From: an uncultured Synergistales bacterium
Lineage (GTDB): Bacteria > Synergistota > Synergistia > Synergistales > Aminobacteriaceae
DNA length: 12,566 nucleotides
Assembly (NCBI GenBank): GCA_905233295.1
Contig: CAJODX010000045.1
Span: 1 to 12,566 of the forward strand
Reading direction: 5' to 3'
The stretch's first letter is position 1, and each line of letters opens with the position of its first letter. Below the pieces are notes generated by a model. It was not told where the DNA came from. It made no database searches and saw only the letters and a program-made list of their open reading frames with translations. Both the position numbers and the translations under genes were made by a program. Below, piece by piece: positions 6,664 to 12,566 of the stretch.

Positions 6664-8036
6664 TTTATTTCAGCTCCGAAAATTTTTGCGGCATCAGGCA
6701 TCATTGAAGTCAATGAAAACAAAATCACTCTGTCTCCGGCAAGCAGCTGCGTTGCTCCTGTCGGTACCAGAACTTTATCGCCGCGTCCAAGCAGTGCCAC
6801 GACAACACCTTTTTGGAGTTTTATTTCAGCCAGAGTTTTACCTAAAAGTTCATTATCATCGTGCATTACGACTTCGAGCATTTCAGCGTTGATTCTTTCA
6901 ATTATCGAAAATGCTTTTGTGTGTCTCGGATAGTGAACAACTCTTAAAATTAAATTCGCCAGCGCGTCATTCGGGTCAACAATCGCGTCAACAGGCATAG
7001 CCTTCGTGAGTTCCTGATATTCTTTCCGCTTCACTATCGCGATAGTTTTCTTCGCGCCCATCAACTTTGCTATTGAAGAATAAATTAAATTCAGTTCGTC
7101 AGAATCTGTTGCGCAGACATATGCATCAGCTTCTTCAATGCCTTCATCGCTCAAAACTTTTTTGTCTATGCCGTCGCAGTTTAAAACGAGAGCTTCGCCG
7201 AGTTCTTCAGATAATCTCGCGCATTTTTCGGGGTCGCTGTCTATGAGACGCAGGCTGACATTCCCGAAATCTTTTTTTACAGCCTGAACGATTTGTGTTC
7301 CGAGTTTGCCGCCGCCGACAATGAATAATTTTTTCAGCGAATTTTGTTTAGAAGGCTGAAAAACATGCTGCAAAAGTTCAGCGCTCTTTCGATACGTAAC
7401 AACGTGGCACATATCATTTGCTTTTAAGACCGTGAAGCCGTTAGGAACTCCGGATTCGCCGTTTTCGTGAGCAATATGGACAAAAACAGCAATTAAATCA
7501 GGGTATAACGCTCTTAAATCTTTCAGCGCAACATTCACAAGCGGAGAATCTTCGGAAATTTTCAATGTGTAAAGAGCGGCTTTGCCGTCCAAAAGTTCTG
7601 CGGCGTGAGTTGCTGAGCTGACTTCGAGCAAAGAGATAATTTCTCTTGCTATTGAACGTTCGGGCGAGATCATTGCGTTGATACCGAGTTTGTTGCCCCA
7701 GTCGGCACTGTCCGTAAATTCAAGACTCCTTGCACGCGAAATAACGTTAGGCACTCCTGCGCTGTGAGCTATCCAGCATGCGAGCATATTAACTTCATCG
7801 CGATTCGTGCATGCTATTACAAGGTCAACATTTCCGGAAGGTACTACACCAGCCTGCGCCAAAACGTTCGGTCTTGCGCCGTTGCCGTTGATGATCTGAA
7901 CGTCAAGTTCTTCACCGGCACTTTTCGCCTGAGCTTCGTCTTTTTCAACGAGATAAATGTTATGACCTTCGCCCGAAAGAGTTTTTGCTACACTGCGCCC
8001 GACTTCACCTGCTCCAATGATAACGATATTCAACAT
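6660..8036 (-). CDS. trkA: Trk system potassium uptake regulator TrkA
   Basis: A 458-residue cytosolic protein that gates TrkH by binding NAD(H)/ATP. It has the duplicated TrkA architecture. RCK_N 1 begins with IIGAGEVG (6-13), RCK_C 1 spans about 150-222, RCK_N 2 has FIVGGGKLG (238-246), and RCK_C 2 spans about 375-455 and contains LLGRGDKVLVPTG. Length is that of full, two-repeat TrkA. I chose ATG 8036 because AAGGGAG (minus strand, 8050-8044) sits 7 nt upstream and the protein then begins MLNIVIIGAGEVG, as in the family. The in-frame ATG at 8066 would run into the thioesterase gene and has no ribosome site. The gene lies 16 nt after the thioesterase stop and overlaps trkH by 4 nt. Confidence 0.95.
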   Translation of the reverse strand: MLNIVIIGAGEVGRSVAKTLSGEGHNIYLVEKDEAQAKSAGEELDVQIINGNGARPNVLAQAGVVPSGNVDLVIACTNRDEVNMLACWIAHSAGVPNVISRARSLEFTDSADWGNKLGINAMISPERSIAREIISLLEVSSATHAAELLDGKAALYTLKISEDSPLVNVALKDLRALYPDLIAVFVHIAHENGESGVPNGFTVLKANDMCHVVTYRKSAELLQHVFQPSKQNSLKKLFIVGGGKLGTQIVQAVKKDFGNVSLRLIDSDPEKCARLSEELGEALVLNCDGIDKKVLSDEGIEEADAYVCATDSDELNLIYSSIAKLMGAKKTIAIVKRKEYQELTKAMPVDAIVDPNDALANLILRVVHYPRHTKAFSIIERINAEMLEVVMHDDNELLGKTLAEIKLQKGVVVALLGRGDKVLVPTGATQLLAGDRVILFSLTSMMPDAAKIFGAEIK

Positions 8037-8043
8037 AAAAAAT

Positions 8044-8050
8044 CTCCCTT
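8044..8050 (-). promoter_or_regulatory. Ribosome binding site deciding the trkA start
   Basis: AAGGGAG on the minus strand, 7 nt before ATG 8036. It favours this start over the longer frame beginning at 8066. Confidence 0.75.
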
Positions 8051-8052
8051 TT

Positions 8053-8781
8053 TTAATTCCATACAAGAATAAAATTTGCTGAAGGTTTCCTGACGTTCCC
8101 GCGTAAAATTCTGCACGAAAAAATATTTTCTTCGGGGCTTGAATAATTCAACGTAACTTTTTCGCCGAATTTTGCCCCCGATCTGAATGACGCATAAACG
8201 GATTTTAATTCGCCTTTCATAAAATCAACAGGACATTCGTCAAAAACCCAGCCGAAATATGCCGCGTTGTTGACGTGCGAGTTATAGTCGAGGTCGTGAA
8301 ATCTTACAGGAAACTCAACGCTCTTTAAAATTTCAGCGTCTTCATTATCTTTTATTTCCTGAAAATCCGGGTTTATTGATTCAACTTCACGTTTCGTTAT
8401 TTCAGGAAGATGAGCGGCTGCTTTAACGGGTCTTCCGTTTGCAAGGTCGAGCAGAAGCCACGAACTTTTTGCCCACACTATAAGATTGCTGTCTTTATCC
8501 CTGACATCAAAAACTCTCAAGGTGTTATAGCCGTGTGAAGGGTCGTGAAAAGTCGTTATTGAAAACTTTTCGTCAAGCGACGGAAGCCTTCCCGTAAATT
8601 CAATTTCGTACCGCGTAAGAACCCATGCATAGCCGCGCGCGATTAACTCTGTTGTCGTGCCTTCAATGCCTTCAACAGCAAGCCCTGCGGTATTTTGAAA
8701 ATAATCGAGCAGATTTTTTAATTTTAATGTTCCCTGACATGACACATCAGAGGGCTGTACGGTGATTTCCCGTGTAAACAT
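8053..8781 (-). CDS. Acyl-ACP thioesterase (FatA/FatB-like, double hotdog)
   Basis: A 242-residue cytosolic enzyme that hydrolyses acyl-acyl carrier protein to free fatty acid and ACP. Hotdog domain 1 covers about 1-130, with LLDYFQNTAGLAVEGI and the WVLTRYEIEF strand near 53-62. Domain 2 holds the catalytic segment DLDYNSHVNN (163-172), equivalent to the Asp, Asn and His of plant FatB (here Asp165, Asn167, His169). Length matches bacterial members. The start codon follows the stop of the GltD-like gene directly (TAA then ATG), so the two are translationally linked. Chain-length preference cannot be inferred. Its placement ahead of trkA is unusual and its physiological reason is unknown. Confidence 0.9.
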   Translation of the reverse strand: MFTREITVQPSDVSCQGTLKLKNLLDYFQNTAGLAVEGIEGTTTELIARGYAWVLTRYEIEFTGRLPSLDEKFSITTFHDPSHGYNTLRVFDVRDKDSNLIVWAKSSWLLLDLANGRPVKAAAHLPEITKREVESINPDFQEIKDNEDAEILKSVEFPVRFHDLDYNSHVNNAAYFGWVFDECPVDFMKGELKSVYASFRSGAKFGEKVTLNYSSPEENIFSCRILRGNVRKPSANFILVWN

Positions 8782-10002
8782 TTATTCTCTTTCCATAAAT
8801 TTAATCATTGACTGAGCAGCGAGTTTCGCACCCTCGACAGCATGAACGACGGTTTTTGCTCCCGTAACGACATCGCCTGCGGCAAAAACACCTTCACGGG
8901 TTGTCATGTAATTTTCATCGACGATTAACAATCCTCTTTCATCCGCATCAAGACCGTGTGTTGTCCTCACGAGTTTTCCGCGCGGAATCTGACTTATCGA
9001 AATTATTGTGCTGTCAGCGTCAACTTGGATTAATTCGTCTTCAGTGCCGATAATTTCATCGTTTTCGCCGTAACGTGTACGTTTGAAGACAGGACCGCGT
9101 TCTGAGATTTCCTGAATCTGCATTCCCGTTTCAATTTCCGCGCCGTCAAGTTTTGCGTAAGCGACTTCGTGAGAGCTTGCCGCGATTTCTTTTCCCATTG
9201 CGTAGAGCGTAACTTCTTTAGTTCCGTTGCGCAGTGCTGTCCTTGCCACGTCCATGGCAGCATTGCCGACACCGATGACCGCGACTTTATTTCCGAGATG
9301 ATGAGCTTTCGGGTTTGCAAGATAATTCATGGCGTAATGGACATTTCCGAGACTTTCGCCTTTAATGCCTAAAGTTCGCGGACGTTCTGCGCCTGTGCCG
9401 ACAAAAATTGAAGCGTAACCATCGCGGAATAAATCATCAATCATTAAAATGCTTCCTATTGTAGCGTTGAGTCGAATTTGGATGCCCATTTCCTCAAGAC
9501 TCTGTTCGTATCTGTCAAGCAAACTTTTCGGAAGTCTGAACTCCGGAATGCCGTATTGCATAACGCCGCCGATTTTGCTTTTCCATTCAAAAATCGTAAC
9601 GCGATAGCCCTGCATTGCCAGTAAAACAGCCACGGTGATTCCTGCAGGTCCTGAGCCTATTACAGCAACGTGCTTGTCTTTTTTAATTTCGGGCTTGAAG
9701 CTCGGCATTCGGTCAAGATACATTTCTGAAATATAATTTTCAATGCTTGAAAAATGAACGGGGCTGTCTTTTTTTCCTCTTATACAGTGTCCTGCGCATT
9801 GCTGGGCGTGATTGCAGACTTCTGAACATACGGCGGACATCGGATTATTTTTGAAAAGAATTTCTCCGGCTTCCATTAATTTATGTTCTTTAAAAAGCTG
9901 AATAATCTGCGGTATCGGAGTATGAACAGGGCAGCCTTCCTGACATTGTGGCTTTTTGCAGTTGTAACAGCGTTCTGCTTCCGTAACTATATGCAACGGC
10001 AT
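8782..10002 (-). CDS. GltD-like NAD(P)-dependent FAD/iron-sulfur oxidoreductase
   Basis: A 406-residue protein of the glutamate synthase small-subunit superfamily (also PreT, NfnB-like). The N-terminal domain holds two Cys clusters for [4Fe-4S] centres: Cys12, 15, 20, 24 and Cys59, 63, 69, 73. The FAD fold has GSGPAG (116-121) and GGVMQYGIPEFRLP (145-158). The NAD(P) fold has GVGNAAMD (244-251). The end has AAGDVVTGAKTVVHAV. It would pass electrons between NAD(P)H and a partner. No GltB large subunit is nearby, so glutamate synthesis is not demonstrated. I chose ATG 10002 because AGGAGG lies 8 nt before it and a promoter -10 lies at 10051-10046, inside the longer frame that begins at 10092. 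First gene of a four-gene run with the thioesterase, trkA and trkH. Confidence 0.88.
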   Translation of the reverse strand: MPLHIVTEAERCYNCKKPQCQEGCPVHTPIPQIIQLFKEHKLMEAGEILFKNNPMSAVCSEVCNHAQQCAGHCIRGKKDSPVHFSSIENYISEMYLDRMPSFKPEIKKDKHVAVIGSGPAGITVAVLLAMQGYRVTIFEWKSKIGGVMQYGIPEFRLPKSLLDRYEQSLEEMGIQIRLNATIGSILMIDDLFRDGYASIFVGTGAERPRTLGIKGESLGNVHYAMNYLANPKAHHLGNKVAVIGVGNAAMDVARTALRNGTKEVTLYAMGKEIAASSHEVAYAKLDGAEIETGMQIQEISERGPVFKRTRYGENDEIIGTEDELIQVDADSTIISISQIPRGKLVRTTHGLDADERGLLIVDENYMTTREGVFAAGDVVTGAKTVVHAVEGAKLAAQSMIKFMERE

Positions 10003-10010
10003 AAAAAAAT

Positions 10011-10016
10011 CCTCCT
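10011..10016 (-). promoter_or_regulatory. Ribosome binding site deciding the start of the GltD-like gene
   Basis: A perfect AGGAGG on the minus strand, 8 nt before ATG 10002. It shows that the 30 extra in-frame residues back to 10092 are probably untranslated. Confidence 0.85.
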
Positions 10017-10045
10017 GATGAAAGTTAAAAACATTGATTTTTTGC

Positions 10046-10054
10046 ATTATATCA
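10046..10054 (-). promoter_or_regulatory. Extended -10 promoter of the GltD-thioesterase-TrkA-TrkH operon
   Basis: TGATATAAT on the minus strand: a perfect TATAAT with the TG of an extended -10. No good -35 is seen at normal spacing, as is common for extended -10 promoters. Transcription would start near 10039, giving a leader of about 37 nt to ATG 10002. Confidence 0.55.
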
Positions 10055-10152
10055 TTGACCGAAAATTCCTCTTTTTCAAACTGAAAAGGCATAGTCAGAT
10101 TTGCAGAATTTTTCGATTAAAGACAGATTTTTTCGCACCTCAACGAAAATGA

Positions 10153-10178
10153 ATTGTAAACCTACCTGAGTTTACAAT
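10153..10178. repeat. 26-bp dyad, copy 1
   Basis: A perfect 9-bp inverted repeat, ATTGTAAAC-N8-GTTTACAAT, with spacer CTACCTGA. It could be an operator or a small hairpin. No T run directly follows on either strand, so it does not look like a terminator. Confidence 0.8.
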
Positions 10179-10208
10179 ACAGATTTTTTCGCACCTCAAC
10201 GAAAATGA

Positions 10209-10234
10209 ATTGTAAACCTACCTGAGTTTACAAT
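10209..10234. repeat. 26-bp dyad, copy 2
   Basis: Identical to the dyad at 10153-10178, 56 bp further on, produced by the tandem duplication. Confidence 0.8.
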
Positions 10235-10280
10235 CGAATTTTTTCAAATTTTTTTCGATAACTCTACGATTTTTTTCTTT

Positions 10281-10431
10281 CACGATTCATCTTCGGAGCA
10301 GGGCAACAGAATTTTCCGAAAAAACGATGTAGTGTTGAAAAAATTTTTTCATAACTCGCAGGAGGACCTCCGTTTTTAAACGGAAGATAAATTGCATTTC
10401 GTGTATAATAACGCACAAGCAGAGGAAAATG
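10281..10431. other. Gene-free 151-bp segment between the two long repeats
   Basis: No convincing gene. It holds a 16-bp perfect palindrome TGAAAAAATTTTTTCA (10336-10351) and a short stem TCCGTTT-TT-AAACGGA (10368-10383). A plus-strand TATAAT (10404-10409) lacks a good -35, and AGAGG (10421-10425) sits just before an ATG at 10429. That ATG opens only five codons (MTEKA, then stop), most of which lie in repeat copy B. It may be the 5' end of a gene whose body was replaced by the repeat, or chance. Confidence 0.4.
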
Positions 10432-10589
10432 ACTGAAAAGGCATAGTCAGATTTGCAGAATTTTTCGATTAAAGACAGATTTTTTCGCACCTCAACGAAA
10501 ATGAATTGTAAACCTACCTGAGTTTACAATCTGAGTTTACAATCAAATTTTTTCAAATTTTTTTCGATAACTTTACGATTTTTTTCTTT
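10432..10589. repeat. Long intergenic repeat, copy B, with a 13-bp terminal duplication
   Basis: Bases 10432-10530 equal copy A (10080-10178) exactly and 10544-10589 match its T-rich tail. Instead of the 56-bp duplication, this copy has CTGAGTTTACAAT repeated in tandem (10518-10530 and 10531-10543). It ends about 100 bp upstream of the htrA start, so it could affect htrA expression. Confidence 0.95.
10505..10543. repeat. 26-bp dyad, copy 3, plus an extra half-site
   Basis: The same ATTGTAAAC-N8-GTTTACAAT dyad as in copy A (10505-10530), followed by one more GTTTACAAT arm at 10535-10543 from the 13-bp duplication. Confidence 0.8.
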
Positions 10590-10674
10590 GGTAAGCTGTT
10601 GACCTGTTATTTCACCGATTCACGACTAATTCATAATTTCATATTAAAATATCTTCATATTGAAAAATTTTTAT

Positions 10675-10679
10675 GGAGG
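10675..10679 (+). promoter_or_regulatory. Ribosome binding site deciding the htrA start
   Basis: GGAGG 8 nt before ATG 10688. It lies inside the first codons of a slightly longer frame that starts at 10673, which makes 10688 the likely start. Confidence 0.85.
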
Positions 10680-10687
10680 TATTTTTT

Positions 10688-12130
10688 ATGGCGTTAAGCA
10701 AAAAATTTTGGGCGTTTATTCTCGCGCTGGCTTTGATTTTTTCGATTTCAGGCAGTTCATTAGCAGCTGTATCGCCATTCGGAGGAAATAATCCAATCGT
10801 GCCGATAGTGAAAAATGCTTCGGTCGCAGTCGTTAATATTGATGTTGAAAAGACAGCACGGCGTTCTTTCTCGCCGTTCCCGTTTGACGATGACCCGATA
10901 TTCAAAAGATTTTTCGGCGATTCCTTCAAGGAGTTCACTCGTTCCGTACCGATGAAAGGACGCGGCTCAGGCTTTATCGTTTCAAAAGAAGGTTTAATTT
11001 TAACAAACAATCACGTTGTTGACGGCGTTGACAAAATAACAGTTTCTGTGCTGCTCAAAGACGGAAACAAAAAAACTTATCCTGCTACAATAAAAGGCAA
11101 TGATCCAGCCTACGATCTAGCTGTGATAAAAATCGAACCTGATGAAGATCTTCCCGTCCTTGAACTCGGAGACTCTGACGCTCTCGAAGTCGGCGAATGG
11201 GTCGTGGCTATCGGCAACCCTTACGGCTTTGAACATTCTGTAACGGCGGGCGTAATTTCGGCGAAAAACAGAAGCATTCACACTCAGGACGTGAATTTTG
11301 ATGATTTTCTTCAGACTGACGCAGCTATAAACCCGGGCAACTCAGGCGGACCTTTATTAAATATGGAAGGCAAAGTCATCGGCATTAACACGGCTATCGT
11401 TCCATACGCACAGGGACTCGGATTTGCCATTCCCGTAAACAAAGCAAAAGAAATTATGAACGATTTAGTCTCGTTTGGACATGTCAAACGCGGCTGGCTC
11501 GGCGTATCTGTCCGCAACATCACTGAAGAAATGGCAAAAGCCTACAAAACCGAAAGCACAAATGGCGCAATGATCAATGATGTTTTCAAGGGCGATCCTG
11601 CGGACAAGGCAGGACTGAAACGCGGTGATGTCATTGTCGAACTCAACGGACAGAAAATAAAAGATTCAAATGATTTCGTTCAGAAAGTCAGAACTCTTGC
11701 ACCCGGAACAATCGCAAAAATCGGCATCGTAAGAAAAGGCAAAAAAATGAATTTCAACGTAAAACTCACAGAACGCGCAAACTCCGCAGACGGTAGAACG
11801 CCGGCTGCAACAGAATCAAAAAATTCAACAGCAGGCAGCGATGTTCTTAAAGATTTCGGCATCAGCAAAGTTGAAACTCTCAACGATTCTCTGAGACGTG
11901 CATACAGAATCGAGTCTAACAGCGAAGGACTTGTTATAACGGAACTTGACAGAAATTCAAAAGCGAGTTCTGACGGAGAAATCCGTGAAGGAGATTTATT
12001 GATCGAAGTCAACGGTCAGGAAGTCAAAACCCCTGAAGATCTTAAAAAAGCCGTCGGCAGTGATGATTCAATCGTTCTTATGATTGAGCGCGAAGGTTCG
12101 ACATATTTCATAATGGCTGGCAAAAATTAA
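10688..12130 (+). CDS. htrA: HtrA/DegP-family exported serine protease with two PDZ domains
   Basis: A 480-residue envelope protease/chaperone that degrades misfolded exported proteins. Residues 1-26 form a signal peptide (SKK, hydrophobic core, SSLA-A), predicted to release it into the periplasm. The trypsin-like domain follows, with the full catalytic triad: His109 (TNNHVVD), Asp143 (DPAYDLAVIKI) and Ser219 (INPGNSGGPL). PDZ 1 spans about 250-345 (GWLGVSV, FKGDPADKAGLKRGDVIVELNG). PDZ 2 spans about 385-475 (SEGLVITELD, IREGDLLIEVNGQ). A Ser/Thr/Ala-rich linker joins them. Length matches DegP/DegQ-type members. It is a single gene convergent with folK. The repeats at 10080-10589 lie upstream; I could not identify a clear promoter between them and the start. 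Confidence 0.96.
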   Translation: MALSKKFWAFILALALIFSISGSSLAAVSPFGGNNPIVPIVKNASVAVVNIDVEKTARRSFSPFPFDDDPIFKRFFGDSFKEFTRSVPMKGRGSGFIVSKEGLILTNNHVVDGVDKITVSVLLKDGNKKTYPATIKGNDPAYDLAVIKIEPDEDLPVLELGDSDALEVGEWVVAIGNPYGFEHSVTAGVISAKNRSIHTQDVNFDDFLQTDAAINPGNSGGPLLNMEGKVIGINTAIVPYAQGLGFAIPVNKAKEIMNDLVSFGHVKRGWLGVSVRNITEEMAKAYKTESTNGAMINDVFKGDPADKAGLKRGDVIVELNGQKIKDSNDFVQKVRTLAPGTIAKIGIVRKGKKMNFNVKLTERANSADGRTPAATESKNSTAGSDVLKDFGISKVETLNDSLRRAYRIESNSEGLVITELDRNSKASSDGEIREGDLLIEVNGQEVKTPEDLKKAVGSDDSIVLMIEREGSTYFIMAGKN

Positions 12131-12138
12131 AGGACATT

Positions 12139-12185
12139 AAAAAGCTGTTTTTCAAGGTAACGAAAAGACCTTAAAGAACAGCTTT
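12139..12185 (-). terminator. Terminator hairpin shared by convergent folK and htrA
   Basis: AAAGCTGTT (12141-12149) pairs with AACAGCTTT (12177-12185), and inside it AAGGT (12154-12158) pairs with ACCTT (12168-12172). On the minus strand the stem is followed by a T run (A12139-A12143 on plus), so it best serves folK, whose last codons form part of the stem. On the plus strand the following tract is T-rich but interrupted, so it may also stop htrA transcripts. Confidence 0.65.
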
Positions 12186-12566
12186 CATTTCTTCAATGCT
12201 CAGATTAAGCTCAGGGTGATGCCATTCGGGCGGCGTTATTTCTCCTAAAGGTTCGAGAACAAACATTCTATCCTGAAGATTTACATGAGGAATGTTCAGC
12301 TCTGGCGATTTGTAAATCATGTCATCAATCAGCAGAATATCAATGTCAATTTTTCTTGCCCCCCACCGTACAGAGGCAACACGACCGAGTTCAATTTCAA
12401 AATTTTTTATGATTCTCAAAATTTCGAGCGGCGCAATAAATTTTTCACGCTCAACTTTCACGCAGGCATTCAAAAAATCCGGCTGTTCAACTCCGCCCCA
12501 AGGTTTTGTTTCATAAATTCTGCTGACGTCCGTAACATTGCCGACCGTTTTTAATTTCTCAACAGC
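12171..12566 (-). CDS. folK: FolK, 2-amino-4-hydroxy-6-hydroxymethyldihydropteridine diphosphokinase (5' end outside the window)
   Basis: The C-terminal 131 residues of FolK, which transfers pyrophosphate from ATP to 6-hydroxymethyl-dihydropterin in folate synthesis. The frame is open to the window edge. It includes VSRIYETKPWGGVEQPDFLNACV, then RWGARKIDIDILLIDD (the conserved R.WG.R.IDIDIL motif with the Mg-binding Asp pair) and the IPHVNLQDRMFVLEPL block. Only the first 20-30 residues, with the LGSN motif, are missing beyond 12566. A TTG at 12473 is not the start, because conserved sequence continues upstream of it. It is convergent with htrA and ends inside a terminator stem. Confidence 0.93.
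   Translation of the reverse strand, partial: AVEKLKTVGNVTDVSRIYETKPWGGVEQPDFLNACVKVEREKFIAPLEILRIIKNFEIELGRVASVRWGARKIDIDILLIDDMIYKSPELNIPHVNLQDRMFVLEPLGEITPPEWHHPELNLSIEEMKAVL

Larger units (their letters stand above)
10123..10234. repeat. Perfect 2 x 56-bp tandem repeat
   Basis: Units 10123-10178 and 10179-10234 are identical, each starting ACAGATTTTTTCGCACC and ending GTTTACAAT. Each carries one complete 26-bp dyad. The other long repeat (copy B) has only one such unit, so copy number differs between the two loci. Confidence 0.95.
10080..10280. repeat. Long intergenic repeat, copy A, with a 56-bp internal tandem duplication
   Basis: Bases 10080-10178 (99 bp) are identical to 10432-10530. 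The last 56 bp of that core (10123-10178) are duplicated exactly at 10179-10234. A 46-bp T-rich tail (10235-10280) matches 10544-10589 with two mismatches. The left edge overlaps the upstream in-frame extension of the GltD-like gene (10080-10092), but not its predicted true start. No coding potential or transposase is visible in it. Confidence 0.95.

Noticed and set aside
8782..10002. Definite glutamate synthase small subunit (gltD)
   Set aside because: No GltB partner nearby, and many reductases share this fold (PreT, NfnB-like), so only a family-level name is supported.
10153..10178. Resemblance of the dyad arms (TTGTAAACC / GTTTACAA) to BirA biotin-repressor half-sites
   Set aside because: The spacing between arms is about 6-8 nt instead of the usual 14-16, the right arm lacks the GG, and no biotin genes are adjacent.
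10287..10490. Minus-strand ORF of 67 residues in the repeat region
   Set aside because: It is half repeat sequence, with Phe/Ile-rich low-complexity content, no ribosome site and no recognisable domain.
10080..10589. CRISPR array
   Set aside because: Only two long copies plus one tandem unit, with no regular short repeat-spacer periodicity and no cas genes.
10599..10650. Promoter of htrA from TTGACC at 10599
   Set aside because: No convincing -10 at 15-19 nt spacing; CATAAT at 10632 is 27 nt away.

Overview
The window looks like chromosomal DNA of an AT-rich, probably anaerobic and diderm bacterium. The style (exported HtrA, GltD-like oxidoreductase, Trk system, many T-rich gaps, GGAGG ribosome sites) would suit a gut-type Synergistota or a related low-GC lineage. 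That is only an impression, because no rRNA or phylogenetic marker is present.

Layout. (1) 78-2332, plus strand: a nickel/cobalt ECF uptake cluster in the order NikK-like (DUF4198), NikL-like, NikM/CbiM and NikQ/CbiQ. The CbiM frame is broken near its end, CbiQ is short at its N terminus, and no CbiO/NikO ATPase follows. (2) 2395-4969, minus strand: a sugar ABC ATPase (RbsA/MglA type) and permease (RbsC type) with their own promoter, a leader of about 200 nt and a terminator, but no binding-protein gene. The leader contains what looks like the last codons and right-end hairpin of an IS200/IS605-type tnpB element. (3) 5218-10002, minus strand: a tight four-gene run of GltD-like oxidoreductase, acyl-ACP thioesterase, TrkA and TrkH. 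(4) 10080-10589: a gene-free block with two copies of a long repeat. A 99-bp core is identical in both, a 56-bp tandem duplication lies inside one copy, and there are three copies of a 26-bp dyad. (5) 10688-12130, plus strand: an exported HtrA/DegP protease. (6) 12171-12566, minus strand: the C-terminal part of FolK, running off the window and convergent with htrA.

How the genes fit together. The nik genes would form the metal-binding and membrane parts of a nickel/cobalt importer that must borrow an ATPase encoded elsewhere, if it works at all. RbsA and RbsC would likewise need a binding protein from elsewhere. TrkA and TrkH form a complete potassium uptake pair, oddly transcribed behind a lipid thioesterase and a flavin/iron-sulfur oxidoreductase. 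I see no complete novel system. The points most worth checking are the cbiM frameshift, the tnpB-like remnant in the rbsA leader, and the dyad-bearing repeats upstream of htrA.
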